Shown: piece by piece, positions 31,637 through 42,646 of the stretch | Layout of the letters: every line of letters starts with the position of its first letter | How positions within the stretch are numbered: the stretch's first letter is position 1 | DNA from: Rhynchopus euleeides | Lineage: Eukaryota; Euglenozoa; Diplonemea; Diplonemida; Diplonemidae | Length of the DNA: 64,000 bases | Direction: 5' to 3' | Assembly (NCBI GenBank): GCA_963210315.1 | Contig: OY723323.1 | Coordinates: 1,426,001 to 1,490,000, forward strand | The notes under the pieces: model-generated | What the model saw: the letters and a program-made list of their open reading frames with translations, nothing else | The model's database searches: none | Told to the model about the DNA's origin: nothing | Program-made: the position numbers and the translations under genes

Positions 31637-33301
31637 TTGGCATTCCATTTAGGCAGCAGCCGCGTGCGCTCTGCTCGTGGGACAATCTCGGAACTGTTTA
31701 AACCTGTGTGTTGCCCCCGCACACAATTGGAGGGTTTTTTTGTGCGTTCGCTCGATGTGACCCTGCACAAAAGCTTATCGTGTGGGTGGGTGGGGTGGGG
31801 TGGGGATTGGCCAACCATAAGATTGCATGTCGAAGGGCTTGAGGAAGATTGGGTGTGTCTAGGTTCCCGCCCCCCCCCCCCCCTCACAATCAGGACCCCC
31901 AGGTGAGGTCGCAGAAGGACAAGACCGCTGTTGGGGAGGAGAGAGACCCCCCTCCCCCCCCCCACAACACACTGCCAAAATCACCTGGGTTGCGGTGGGG
32001 TGGGGGTGGGGAAGACAGACGGCGAGCAGCAAGCGGGGACACGATTCTTCCCTTCCCCCCCCCCCCCCCACTCTCCCATCTCCGCCCCCGCCCACCTACA
32101 ATCCGCTGCCTGCCAGAAGCCGGTTGGGAAGACCGTTTTTTTATTGCCGCCTTTTTTTACTCCTCCCGAGGCTCCTCCTGCCCCCCTCTACCCTTCCCTC
32201 GACCTCGTCACACAACAACCACGGATGCCGCACGCACACACAACACACGTGAATGTTTTTTTCATAGAATAGTGTGGAGGACATGACAAGAGCAGGTGTT
32301 CTGTGTGATCCACGCTGTTGTAAGAATATTTCAGCCCCATGTGAGTCATTGTGTGTGCCGGGCGGTGTGGCCTGCAATAAACAAAAAATCTCGTGGTGTT
32401 TGCACCAAGGTCATTCGGGCAACCGTGTGCATGCCACTCCTGGTCGTGCTGCAACACGTTTGTCAAGAAGTAAAACAATAACTGTAACGCGTGTGCGTCT
32501 CCGAGTTCAGAGGATCGCATCGAACTATCATGATGTATGGGGTGTGTGTTTCTTGGTGCGACCTGCACTGCTGCAAAAAATATCCTGATTACGCGCGCCT
32601 TTTTTGTGGTGGTCCCTTGCCACTGCAGCGCCTGCTTCGTTCTGCACTGTGTTGCTTCCGTTCACATTGTTCATATTTTTTGCCGGTTGCAGTTACAATG
32701 CACAAACAAAACAAAAGAATTTCTGACACCCGGCAGCCCTTTTCTGCGTTTGGCGCTTCCAGACAAACAAACTTACAGGGCCCTCTGAAAGGCTAAAGAA
32801 AATATACAGCAAACAGCGTGTGCGGCATGTGTGGATAGGAGAAGGAGGGAGGGTGGGTCAGCGAAGAAGAATGCATGCCTCTTACGAACCGGAAACCACA
32901 AAAGTTGGGGCAAAAGGTGGGGCGTCCCCGCAGTGCCCCTCCTCCGGCCTCCCACCACCACCACCCCCTACCCCAAGCTCCTGCACTTTTTTGCAGCATG
33001 GCATGATGTGTGCAAAAAGTGGATTGCATCATGCACATTGTCACACTTGGAGCGGGGAACGGAAATTGCGACAGTGGCGCGATTGCCTCGGGGGCTGCGA
33101 CTTCCCCCTTGCTCGTGTTTTACTTCTTTTCCGTGCTGTGCCTCATCTGGCAGGACATAAAGTTTCCTATAGTCGGATGGGCCTTCGCTTCTCCTCCAGT
33201 CCCCACTCCACACCACCCGACAACACTGCAGGATACACGCTTGGGCTTAACAGCCTTACAGCACACCCCAGCAGGCATCAGGGTCAGTACGAGCAATCGC
33301 A
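31637..33301. other. Intergenic before the thioredoxin-fold gene
   Basis: No supported gene. C/G homopolymers at 31860-32080, otherwise mixed sequence. AATAAA-like and T-rich words occur but no clear promoter. Confidence 0.4.
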
Positions 33302-34418
33302 ATGGCCGATGATGAGGAGCTTGACGCAGGTGAGGTTCCTGAGATCAGCGAGCTGCTGCTGCGTCCTACGACAGAGGACTACGAAGAGTTGTTTAACGAC
33401 GAGGTGTGAATCTACCCAAGAGCACGGACGGGCTCTGATGGCTCTGATTGCAAGGTTGTCAGTGTTGTGCAGCAAAATTTTTTCCGCACACTCGTGTGAG
33501 CAGAATGTCACCCACCACAGCAAGCATCCAAACGTGCTCTATACACTAACCCCACCCTTCATCAGGCTCAGGGTGTGATTATCATTTCAGGGTTTGTGTG
33601 TAGAAGCGTCAACGCATCAAACAAACAAAATACAGGCTAAGAGCGGTTGCTGCTGAATGGTGAAGTGACTTTTTCTGATGCTGCGCGTTTTCCCAGGAGG
33701 CGCCCCCGTGTGTCTGGCGGCGTTTCCACGGCTGTCCACAACACACAGAACCCTCACTCCGCCCCAGTAACGTTTTCACGGCCGCTATTTCATCTACACA
33801 CCCCTATTACCGCAGGAAAAGCTTGTCCTGACGACAGTAGTCAGCAAGAAGTGCCCCTTCTCCGCCACTGTGACGCAGCAGCTGAGCAAGCTGTCCAAAG
33901 AGGAAGAGTTTGCGTCTGCGAAGCTAAAATACATTCTAGCCGATGCCGACGAGGTGCCCGACTTTGCGAAGAAGCTCGAGATCAACTCCGTGCCGCACTT
34001 CGTCTTCTCGCTGAAGGTACGTGCCGCCCTTCAGTTGCTACGCTTTTCCGCAATGTTCGGCGATCCTCGCCTTTTCACCAAATCACCCGAGGAGAGGCCC
34101 CTGAGAACAGCAGCAGTCTCTCGGGCCTTCCTTGCAAATTGTTTTGTTTTGCGTTCATCGCTTCCACAAGAATTCGTGTGAGAAATCAGAGAGTTTTCGA
34201 CGAGTCATCCAAGGCACACACAACTACACACACCCCTTTGTCGACAGGGCGAGAAGCTTGAAGGCTTCAGCGGGAGCAATTTCGAAAAGGTCACCGCCCT
34301 GCTGAAAAACACGCTGCATAAGCGCAACGAGGCGATGAAGGAGTACGACGCTGAGAAGAAGGCGGCTGAGGACGCCGCCGCAAAGGCCGCCGAAGCAGCG
34401 GCTGAGGCAGAATCCTGA
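33302..34418 (+). CDS. Thioredoxin-fold protein, three exons (PICOT/Grx3 Trx-domain-like)
   Basis: Predicted exons 33302-33403, 33816-34016 and 34248-34418; both introns start GT, end AG and sit in phase 0, giving 157 residues. The N-terminus is acidic (MADDEELDAGEVPEISELL). Exon 2 has the thioredoxin strand and active-site region as LVLTTVVSKKCPFSATVTQQL, so CPFS with one cysteine replaces CxxC, then ADADEVPDFAKKLEINSVPHFVFSLK with the conserved cis-Pro (SVP). Exon 3 completes the fold (GEKLEGFSGSNFEKVTALL) and ends in an Ala/Glu/Lys-rich helix. The pattern resembles the thioredoxin-like domain of monothiol glutaredoxin-3, but no glutaredoxin domain follows. With a single cysteine it is unlikely to be a dithiol reductase. 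Exon borders are inferred from sequence only. Confidence 0.65.
33528..33680. repeat. Dispersed repeat in intron 1 of the thioredoxin-fold gene
   Basis: CCAAACGTGCTCTA..., then CTTCATCAGGC, then GAAGCGTCAACGCATCAAAC recur in the same order at 38624-38745. The second half also resembles the GTGGAAGCGATCAATGC part of the 30-31.6 kb repeat. Intron 2 holds an inverted relative (about 34085-34165). Confidence 0.5.
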
Positions 34419-35998
34419 ACGCACACACGAGGGCTTCTCTCGCCATTCGCCACGTTCCTACGCGACGACAGGCGGGGGGAGCCAATGGGCTGTGCTGCTG
34501 GCCCCCTCCCGAGCACTGCTTTTGCACTTTGCAGGAAAGCCCCCACAGGGGGGTGCGGTGTGGGGTGTCGGGCCCCCCCCCCCCCCACCCCTGCAAAAAC
34601 TACATTTCGGCACGCATCCAACTTACACTTTTTTCTCGAGGGTGCCGTGCCATATTGTGTCTCGTGTCGTGTTGTGTTGTTGTGTTCCAATGTGTACTGG
34701 TGCACTGCGATGTGCCTGAGCTGTACCCCACCCCCCAACACCTCCTTCTCCTCCTTGCCACAGCAGGGCCTCTTTCCTGTCAAGTGCTAAATAAAACTCA
34801 TGCAGCCGCCGGGACCGTGCGAATCCTTCGAAGAAGGTTCGAACGGCAGCGTTCGAAGAATCCCTACAATGTTACTCCCTCCCTGCTGCCTGCCCTCATC
34901 CTTCGTATATGCCCCCTGTATGGTGTGTGGCCTTCCTGCCTGCCTGCCCTTCACAGCAGCCCCCAGCCATTCCCAATGGAGAAGGAAAGGAAGCTGTTCA
35001 AAGAATGGAATATGCTGTTGTGAAGCGGGTTCCGTCCCCCCGCCCCCCCCCCCCCCCCCATCCCCGCGAGCAACAACACTTGATTGGCATTACGTGTCGG
35101 AAGGCTGCTTCAGTTCAGGAGTTCAGGGGGGGGTTTTTGCCAGCAGCTCCGCCTCTTCGCAGCTCCACCGCGTTCATGGCCGCTCCTACGGGGCGGGGCG
35201 GCTGTCGGGAAAGAGGAACAGCGCGTTCTCCAACGTCTGCCTCTCGGGCCCCTCCTTCGCTACCTCCACGGCAACATCCACCTCCTTGCGCCACTTGCGG
35301 TCCGATTCCCTAAAAATTTACTCGCAGGGCGATGAATCTCGTATCCAATGTCGTGCGCCAGTCGCACCAGGTGATTCCTTCTGACCCCGTGCGGCTCAGG
35401 TAGGTGCCGCAGAGCGCGAGATACCCCCTCACCCCCTCTCTTTTGCAGTTGATAATTGACGTGCCGCCCACAACACACCCCCTCCCCCCCCCCCCTCCCC
35501 CCACACCCTCGGACAGGCACCCCCTCCCCCCCACACCCCCACCCCACCCCTGTACACGTCTTCCATATCGCGCATTAGCACGCACACCTCCAGGGGGGGG
35601 TGGTGAGGGGGGGGTTCCCCCCCTCTCCTCCCTCCCAAAGAGAGGCCAGGCGGTTTGTTGTCGTTTTGTGCAGAGGGGGTGCGGCTTCTCATTCATCTGT
35701 TCTTCTTTACCCTGGTTTACGAGCGGCGGGAAGCGGGGGCGGGAAGTCGCGAAGTAACGAAGGAAATCGTGTGCGGGGCTTGAAGCTTCGCAACAGAGTA
35801 CTGCCCGGTTTCTCTTTTTCTTTTTCCCCCCTTCGCTCCGGGGGGTGTTGCTCGCGAATCGGCGAATCCCCCGCTTGGTTCTTCTCTCCCCTCACTGATT
35901 TGCAGACGCAAAGCTCTTCTTCTTCTTCATTTTGAAGGTTTTTTTATACAACTCTCTTCTTCTTGGCTGGGGGTGTTCCCCCCCTCCCTCGGCATTCC
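34419..35998. other. Spacer between thioredoxin-fold and ABC genes
   Basis: AATAAA at 34789-34794, 371 bases past the stop, is a possible polyadenylation signal. Between about 35120 and 35460 both strands show protein-like short frames (for example LRHLRSDSLKIYSQGDE on plus and AHDIGYEIHRPASKFLGN on minus) that could be small exons, but I could not assemble or recognise a gene. A pyrimidine tract ending TTTGCAG (to 35905) precedes the ABC gene. Confidence 0.35.
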
Positions 35999-38299
35999 AT
36001 GGAGGCCATTCTCAGCCACCACCTCCGGATAAAGGAATGGCCCATCTTCGTCAGCGGCCCTGCTGCCATGGGCGCGGCGTTCCTCGTCGCGCGGACCTTC
36101 TGCTGGAGGCGTGGCGATCACCTCACGGAGCGTGATGCGCATGGCCTGCAGAACGGCGCCACCACATCCCCCCGGAAGCGCTCCCTCTCCGTCGTGCACA
36201 GCAACGGGATCGACGTCGACTCGCTGTACCGCCTCTGGTGCGGAGGGGACAGGTCCATCGAGAAGGCACTCTGCAACCGGATCGACATGGAGCTCCTGGA
36301 GGGCACCTCTAAGAAGGACGTCATCCACGTCAACTACCTCCTGGGCATTGCACAGCACCTCCCCGCCTTCGACAAGCAGACGGTCCACGACTACGAGGTT
36401 ATTGTCCGCGGCTGGCGGAGAGACAGGTGGCACTCTATATTTGCCCTCCTCCGCTATGCCCAGCCACGCCCCGAGGTGATCACGATGGTGGCGCTGCTGC
36501 ACGCCGCCAGGCCTCTGATATGGGAGAGCAGCAAGGCGACGGAAGAGCTCCTCAACGACGCGGCGAAGGCTGCGGATCTGACCCCGTTCTGCAGGCACGC
36601 GTTGCGGTATGTCGTGACGTCGCTCCTGGATGCGGGCATCTCCTACGCGATAGGGTATCTGAAGAAGCAGGGGGAGGCCCGGTTCACCAACACCGTGAAG
36701 GTGGAGATCATCAGCCACATCCTGAAGCTGGACCTGCAGTACTTCGACACCCACAAGACGCACCTCACGGAGTTCACGGAGGACATCGAGAAGCTGCGGT
36801 ACCTCGTGACGGACAGGCTGTTCCAGATGCTCCACTTCACGACCATCGCATTTCACTCCGTCCGGCTGTCGATGCAGAGCCAGGGGCAGGCCGCGGTGAC
36901 CCTGTCGTGCCTTCTAGCTGCCCCCATCCTGTTCGTCGCGAAGGAGAAGCTCCAGCAGCTGCAGGATCTTATCGACAGCTCCGTGACGGGGCAGGTGATA
37001 GCGCGGAAGGGCGCGACCCGTGAGCCCGAGCACACCGTGGCAGGGCTCCTCAACAGGCTGATGGTGGTGCGCTGCAACGCAGCGGAGGACTTCGAGTCGC
37101 TCCGCGTGATGGAGGAGGAGGTCGCGTGCCTCACGGACACGATGCAGACGCAGACGGTGGGAGAGCTGTCCCTCAGCTCCCTCCGCGGCACCATCGTCCC
37201 GGGGCTGTTCGTGCTGTACCTCGTGAGGGTGGGGCAGGTGGTGTCGCAGCGCGGCCTGCTCCACACCGCGAACATCCCCTACACCGCGGAGATTGCGATC
37301 GAGGCGTTCGACCACATGAACTCGCTGTGGGAGGAGGTGACGGAGTTCACCGATTCCGACTTCACCGTGCGGCTGACGTCGCTGCTCAACACGAAGCCCA
37401 GCATCGACACGGGGCTCGGGGCATGCCTGGGGCCCGCAGAGGAGTCGGGCGTGCTGCAGATTGACAACGTCGAGTTCACCTACCCCGGCACGAAGCGCCA
37501 GGTTCTCCGCAACGTATCCTTCCGCCTTGAGTACGGCAAGAAGCTCGCCATCGTGGGGAGGAGCGGCTGCGGGAAGTCGACGCTCGCATCACTTCTCATC
37601 AGGCTGTACGACCCCGACAAGGGGGCCATCCACTTCTCCGGTGAGGACGTGCGCGATCTCAACGTGAGGTGGCTGCGCCGCCGCATCGCGACGGTGCAGC
37701 AATCCGTGACCCTCCCACCGGGCACCGTCTTCAACGCATTCACCTACGGCCTGGAAAACATCACTCTCGACGATGTCATGAAGGTCAGCAAGGTCGTCGG
37801 GTTGCACAAGGTGATCCAGTCCCTCAAGCACGGCTATGACACGCGCATCGGAGGTTCTGGCGGTGCCTCCTTCTCTGGGGGCCAGACGCAGCGGATTGCG
37901 ATAAGCAGGGCTCTGCTGTCGCGCCCGAAGGTGCTGCTGCTGGACGAGGCGACGAACATGCTGGACCCGTGGACGGAGAGGATTGTGCTGCGGAATGTGA
38001 TGGAGTACCTCGAGGGGGCGTCGCTGGTGATGATCTCGCACCGCGCCAGCACCACGCTGGCCTGCGACCTGGTCCTCTGCCTGAAGAAGGGTGCCGTTGA
38101 GGAGTGTGGAACCTTCCAGGACCTCCTGGATCGGAACGGGGAGACCGCGATGCTGTTCCGCGAGGAGCAGTCCGATGAGGACGCGCTCCCCACGGCGTTC
38201 GCGCCGGCGCACCTGCACGTCGGGAGCAGGCTGACCGACACGCCGTCACCCATCCCACCCCTCAGCCCCACACCGCCGCCACAGGGCACCGTCGGGTGA
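35999..38299 (+). CDS. ABC half-transporter-like protein (ABCB type), weak membrane domain
   Basis: 766 residues from the ATG at 35999, which follows a candidate splice acceptor at 35905. The C-terminal nucleotide-binding domain (about 484-720) is complete: Walker A GRSGCGKST (520-528), Q-loop Gln567/568, signature FSGGQ (625-629), Walker B VLLLDE (645-650) and H-loop His681. The preceding region follows an ABC type-1 exporter (LKLDLQYFDTHKT at 242-254 matches the usual FFD...G coupling stretch), but only about four or five short hydrophobic segments are visible (near 15-33, 205-220, 297-315, 398-414). About 130 N-terminal residues after the first segment are polar. The ATPase should bind and hydrolyse ATP; whether it moves a substrate is uncertain. 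The Pro-rich tail ends at TGA. Confidence 0.8.
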   Translation: MEAILSHHLRIKEWPIFVSGPAAMGAAFLVARTFCWRRGDHLTERDAHGLQNGATTSPRKRSLSVVHSNGIDVDSLYRLWCGGDRSIEKALCNRIDMELLEGTSKKDVIHVNYLLGIAQHLPAFDKQTVHDYEVIVRGWRRDRWHSIFALLRYAQPRPEVITMVALLHAARPLIWESSKATEELLNDAAKAADLTPFCRHALRYVVTSLLDAGISYAIGYLKKQGEARFTNTVKVEIISHILKLDLQYFDTHKTHLTEFTEDIEKLRYLVTDRLFQMLHFTTIAFHSVRLSMQSQGQAAVTLSCLLAAPILFVAKEKLQQLQDLIDSSVTGQVIARKGATREPEHTVAGLLNRLMVVRCNAAEDFESLRVMEEEVACLTDTMQTQTVGELSLSSLRGTIVPGLFVLYLVRVGQVVSQRGLLHTANIPYTAEIAIEAFDHMNSLWEEVTEFTDSDFTVRLTSLLNTKPSIDTGLGACLGPAEESGVLQIDNVEFTYPGTKRQVLRNVSFRLEYGKKLAIVGRSGCGKSTLASLLIRLYDPDKGAIHFSGEDVRDLNVRWLRRRIATVQQSVTLPPGTVFNAFTYGLENITLDDVMKVSKVVGLHKVIQSLKHGYDTRIGGSGGASFSGGQTQRIAISRALLSRPKVLLLDEATNMLDPWTERIVLRNVMEYLEGASLVMISHRASTTLACDLVLCLKKGAVEECGTFQDLLDRNGETAMLFREEQSDEDALPTAFAPAHLHVGSRLTDTPSPIPPLSPTPPPQGTVG

Positions 38300-38623
38300 G
38301 GGCTGAGGGCTGAGGGTGTTGCAGTGGGGTGTATTGCGTTTAGGTTTTCACTTGTCTTTCACATCACACTTGTTTTGTGTGAAGTCAGGAAGAGGGGCGG
38401 CTTTCAGAGACAGGCAAGCTCGACGACGCGCCCTGAAGAGCGCGGGGATTCGGCGCCGCCTGAACTTTCCACACAGGTTCGCCCGCACACACAAAAAGGC
38501 TTTCGAACCGCTGCCGTGGAAGGTGCCCTGAGGGCGCTGGGAGGTGCGGCAGGCTGTAAGGCTCGCCAACCTTTTTTTGTTTTACGCACACGACTTTCGC
38601 GCGGAAAGTGTCATTCAGCTCTG

Positions 38624-38745
38624 CCAAACGTGCTCTACACACCACCCCCTTCATCAGGCAAGTGGGTTTGTAAGTGTGTGTGGAAGCGTCAACGCATCAA
38701 ACGAAGTATCAACAGTAGAGAAAGAGCGGCAGAGTTGAAGTGACA
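38624..38745. repeat. Dispersed repeat, second copy
   Basis: Collinear with 33528-33680: CCAAACGTGCTCTACAC, CTTCATCAGGCA, then GTGGAAGCGTCAACGCATC. Confidence 0.55.
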
Positions 38746-41095
38746 CTTTTTCCCCGCTGCGCACGCAACGACACACAATAAGGCCAGCAAGGTGCGTGGA
38801 GTTCAGCAATACCGCGGTGACAGAGGCTTTTCTTAGCCTGCATTGCCTTTTAGCGCCAAGAGAATTCTGCGCTGGATGTCCCGATTCGCCCCCCAGGGGT
38901 TGGGGGTGGGGGGATATTATTGTTCTTCACCGAATCACTCAGAACACGTGGTCCAGCCTCGCAATGATCGCGTGTGTGTTGGACAGGAAACGGGTGCCTT
39001 TTTACACAGAGGGCCAAGGGTATAGCACATCCCCAGCAAAGGAGTTGAGAAGGAAAGACGATGTAGGGGTGGGGCACCGTGTATCGAGAGAACCGAATAA
39101 TCTACGCCACACCCCCCCCACATACCCCCCCCCCCTCGTGATCATTCTGCTCTCAAGTGCAGAAACTGTGCGCCCGTGTCACCTTCCCCTCCCACCCTCC
39201 CCCGCCCCCCGCCGCCCCCTTGCATCACCCATAAAGACTGTGTTGTCTGTAGGACCAGGGTGGTGCTCAGGTGGTGTCACGCACCACCCCCCACCTCCCC
39301 CGTAGAAATGCGAAGAACGCCCTACCCGTGGGGTGGTGGGGGTGGGATAGTGTGGAGTGGGAAAACGGAGGGGGTGGGGTTTTTTTTTTTGCATACACGT
39401 TAAGTGTTCTAAGAAACCAGACATAACCAGAAGACCAACATCATGTTCGTGCTAGCACTTTTCCCTTTTGTCATCACACCCGTGCGCCAAAACAGGTTAG
39501 GCCTTATATTTGGCTGCGTTCAACGAAAAAAGACACTTCTTTCCGGAGTTTAGCTAGCACGATTCAGTTGGGCGATTCATTTGTCTGGTTTTGCAGGGGG
39601 GTTTTTTCCTTTTTTTTTGCGTCAAGCCAGCCTAGGCACAACTCATGTTGGTTGGTGTGAGACAGTGGGCGGTGGAATAGGGGCGGGTGGTGCCTCGAAA
39701 TGTGGACTTGTTTCCGGAAGCTTCTGTCTTCCCTCAGCCCTCCCACCCTCTCCCTTGTTCCTTGCTTTGCATTTGACTGGACGGGGTGCCAGTGGAGTGC
39801 CGGGTGACTCCACGTGTACAGGTAGAAAGACCGGAGGGATGACCGTGCGACCTCAACATCAACACTGTGTTCTTTTCATCACTTCCCTCCCGCACCACCT
39901 CCACCACCCCCCCTGCCTGCATTTTTTTGTTCCGAATCCAACGCAACGTGTTTTCAGCCTGTAGGCCCCCCCCCCCCCCCCCCCCCTCGTCAGAGTCGAA
40001 GAAGCCATGCGTCGAAACAGGATGGGGCACTCTCTCCCACCAACTCAATCTAAATATACGTTGGGGTGGGTGGGGGGGGGGGGGGTCGGGCTTCAACTTC
40101 GATCTGTGCCAAAAACAATAAACATGTCAGTTACAAACTGTGTTTTTCCGCCTTTCTTTTTACGGCAGAAGACATGCTGGCAGGGTGGTGGTGGGTTAGC
40201 GTCGCTGGGCACCTCTACACCGCCGACTCCTCCCCCCCTGCAGCTCGAGTGGAGGCGTGCTTGGGCAGGGGGCACAGGGGTACAATACAAATGGCAATTT
40301 TTCTGTGGAATCCCAAACGGCGAAACGTGTTCAAATATGTCAAACGTAGAAGGGGGGAGTGGGGGTGGGGGTCGGGGCAGCAGGAGGGGGGCTGTGCGGG
40401 TGGTACTGCTAGCATGCCTATACTTCGCTCAGAAAAATGGGGTTCGCCGCCGTACTGCCGCCACAAATTGGGGGATGGCACCCACATTGGGCGTGGCAAA
40501 AAAAGCTGACTGGCACAGTTTTAACGCAGAGCGTTGGGCATTGAGCGCTGTTGGTGGGGCGTCAAAGCGGCGTCCCGCCGCCTTTTCTCTCTTCTTTGAG
40601 ATCACTGCCTCAGAACCTCTCACCCCCTCCCCCCCAAAGCACACGCAGTGGGCACACTTTAATGTAGCCCTGTTATGTCACTCCAAACACACACTCAAAA
40701 TTAATCCCACCCTCCCCCCAAGCAAGAAGCAAAAGCGGACACTGCCTGCATTTAGAGTCAAGGGGGAGGTCCGACCCGTCGGCACTCTGCCTTTTCCTCT
40801 TCTCCGTATTATTCCACCACCGCCCCCCCCCCCCACCCCTGCAGCACAGGCTAGAGGCACCCTTGTGTTAGCGGCAACACACGAACACAGCTTCTGAGAC
40901 CTGGTTTAGAAATGGCAGCGGCCGCCTTTTCTTCCCTGTAAATTCTGTTTGTGCGTGGCATGCGTGCCCATACGTCTGCTGCCAACACCATTTTTTGTTC
41001 GTGGGAGGGTACAGGGTACGTCATGGGTACTACGGCCGTGGAGAGAGACGTCTAAGACTCCCCCACTGGTGAATGGCAGACTCTTGTGTGCTCAG

Positions 41096-41211
41096 TAGGG
41101 GGTCTTCGCCACAGTGCTGAAAAACGGTTAGTTTTGGTGGCATTTCCACCTCTTGTTGAGGCGAAACACCGCCGAACCCTCCCGAAAAATCGCCGGTGTC
41201 GAAGACTCCCC
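41096..41211. repeat. TTCGC-type MITE, copy 6
   Basis: GGGGGTCTTCGCCAC at the left and GTGTCGAAGACTCCCC at the right are imperfect inverse ends; 116 bp. Confidence 0.4.
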
Positions 41212-41970
41212 GCGACTTCTATAGCAAAGCACGGGATAGCTGGGATTAAATCATTTGGCTTGATTCGGGGCAATCCACACCACCAACAACGTTTTGTGCA
41301 CTTTCGGAAGAAATATTTCGGGGGCGGGTGTCTTTTTATTTCGCTTTCTGCATCTTTTCCCTCTCAGCAACGGCAGTAACGTTTCATGGTGGAGCAAAAG
41401 GGCGACAAAAGGTAAACGTGTCCCTCGCGCAGTGGTTCAGAAGCGAGCCAAGGACCCCTCTCATAATATGGGAGACGAACCTTGGCACAGCTTTGACGCA
41501 GGGTGAAGGCACCTTCGGTTGTTGACAAGTTGAAGTTCCGGAAACCTTCGGTGGGATGTTCCTCTCCAATTCGGTGAGATGGGATGAATCGTCGTGCTTT
41601 TTCTGTGCCCCTCGCTCAGAGGCCTATCCATGGGGGTTTTTTTTCCGTATTGCAGTCAGTCTGAGAACCGTTTACCAGGTGGATGCGTGCAATGCTAAGC
41701 AAGGTCCTCCATTTTTTGTATCTCGTTATCTTCTTCATTTCCGTGTTTGTACTTTTCCCCTTTTCGCCGTGATACAGTTATACTGCAAGAGTCATTCCGC
41801 TGACTCCGCCTTTTGTGTCTGCAAAGCGGATTGTTGTGACAAGAATATGCCCATCTGACCGTCAGACAAAAGCAGCGCAAAAAAAGAAATCGGGGGTATG
41901 GAAATTTAGTCATTCTTAGTCACTTTTAGGCGATTTACGCGCGGTTTTTCGGCTGGGGAAAAGAGAGTAA

Positions 41971-42536
41971 ACCCCCCTCACGACTATTGTTTACCTACAG
42001 GTATTGTTTACATAAAATTATTTACATGTATTGTTTACATCCGATTATTATTATATATTATTTACGTGCAATTATTTTATTTTTCGGGGGGTTCAAAAAT
42101 ATTTCCAAGGTGCTCTGAGGAGTGAGACTTGGTGCCTCTGTCACCAAAGTGACCCCACCAGGATCCGCGCAGGTTCCAAACGTTCAAAAGAACGGGGTTT
42201 GGAAAGCCTGGTGAGGGGGTCCCGCCTGGGTGGGTGGTGTGGTGGGCTAGCTGCCTCCCAGTCACTGAATCGGACCAACATTTCATGGATGAATCTTGGC
42301 ACCGATACCACTAAAATGACCCCACTACGATCCGCACGGAGTCCGAAAAGGACAATGGAAGTGGAAAATCGCGATTCCGCACAGGTTTCGAAAAAAATCG
42401 CTGAACTATGTAAACAGTATGTGCGTGAAAAAATATTTACACGTATTGTTTACAGTGAATATTATTCACAGCTATTATTTACATGCACATCTACTATTTA
42501 CATGAAGCCAGGTAAACAATAGCTGTGACCCCCCTT
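41971..42536. mobile_element. 566-bp MITE with TAA target duplication
   Basis: The uninterrupted head in copy B reads ...GAGAGTAAGATTTTCG; here 566 bases sit between the two copies of TAA (41968-41970 and 42537-42539). The inverted ends share CTATTGTTTACCT and TCAC, while the outermost block is CCCCCC at one end and GGGGGG at the other. The interior is rich in TATTGTTTACAT words and has a core (42120-42400) homologous to the 3.2-3.4 kb cluster. Non-coding. Confidence 0.7.
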
Positions 42537-42646
42537 TAAGATTTTCGAAAAAATTTGATTTTTTCGCAAAAAATCGCATTGTGTCGTAGTCGCGCGTAGT
42601 CACCCGTAGTCGCCAGGTCGAGGTTCCCAGATTCCATACCCCCCCG

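Larger units (their letters stand above)
38300..41891. other. Long intergenic after the ABC gene
   Basis: About 3.6 kb with no supported gene. C-rich and G-rich runs (a 24-base C run near 39966), the second copy of the dispersed repeat (38624-38745) and a TTCGC-type MITE (41096-41211). Confidence 0.45.

Noticed and set aside
35120..35460. Small gene between thioredoxin-fold and ABC genes
   Set aside because: Both strands look equally protein-like and no exon chain with start, borders and stop could be built.
35963..35998. Longer start of the ABC protein
   Set aside because: The upstream frame begins with TTG, not ATG; 35999 is the first ATG.
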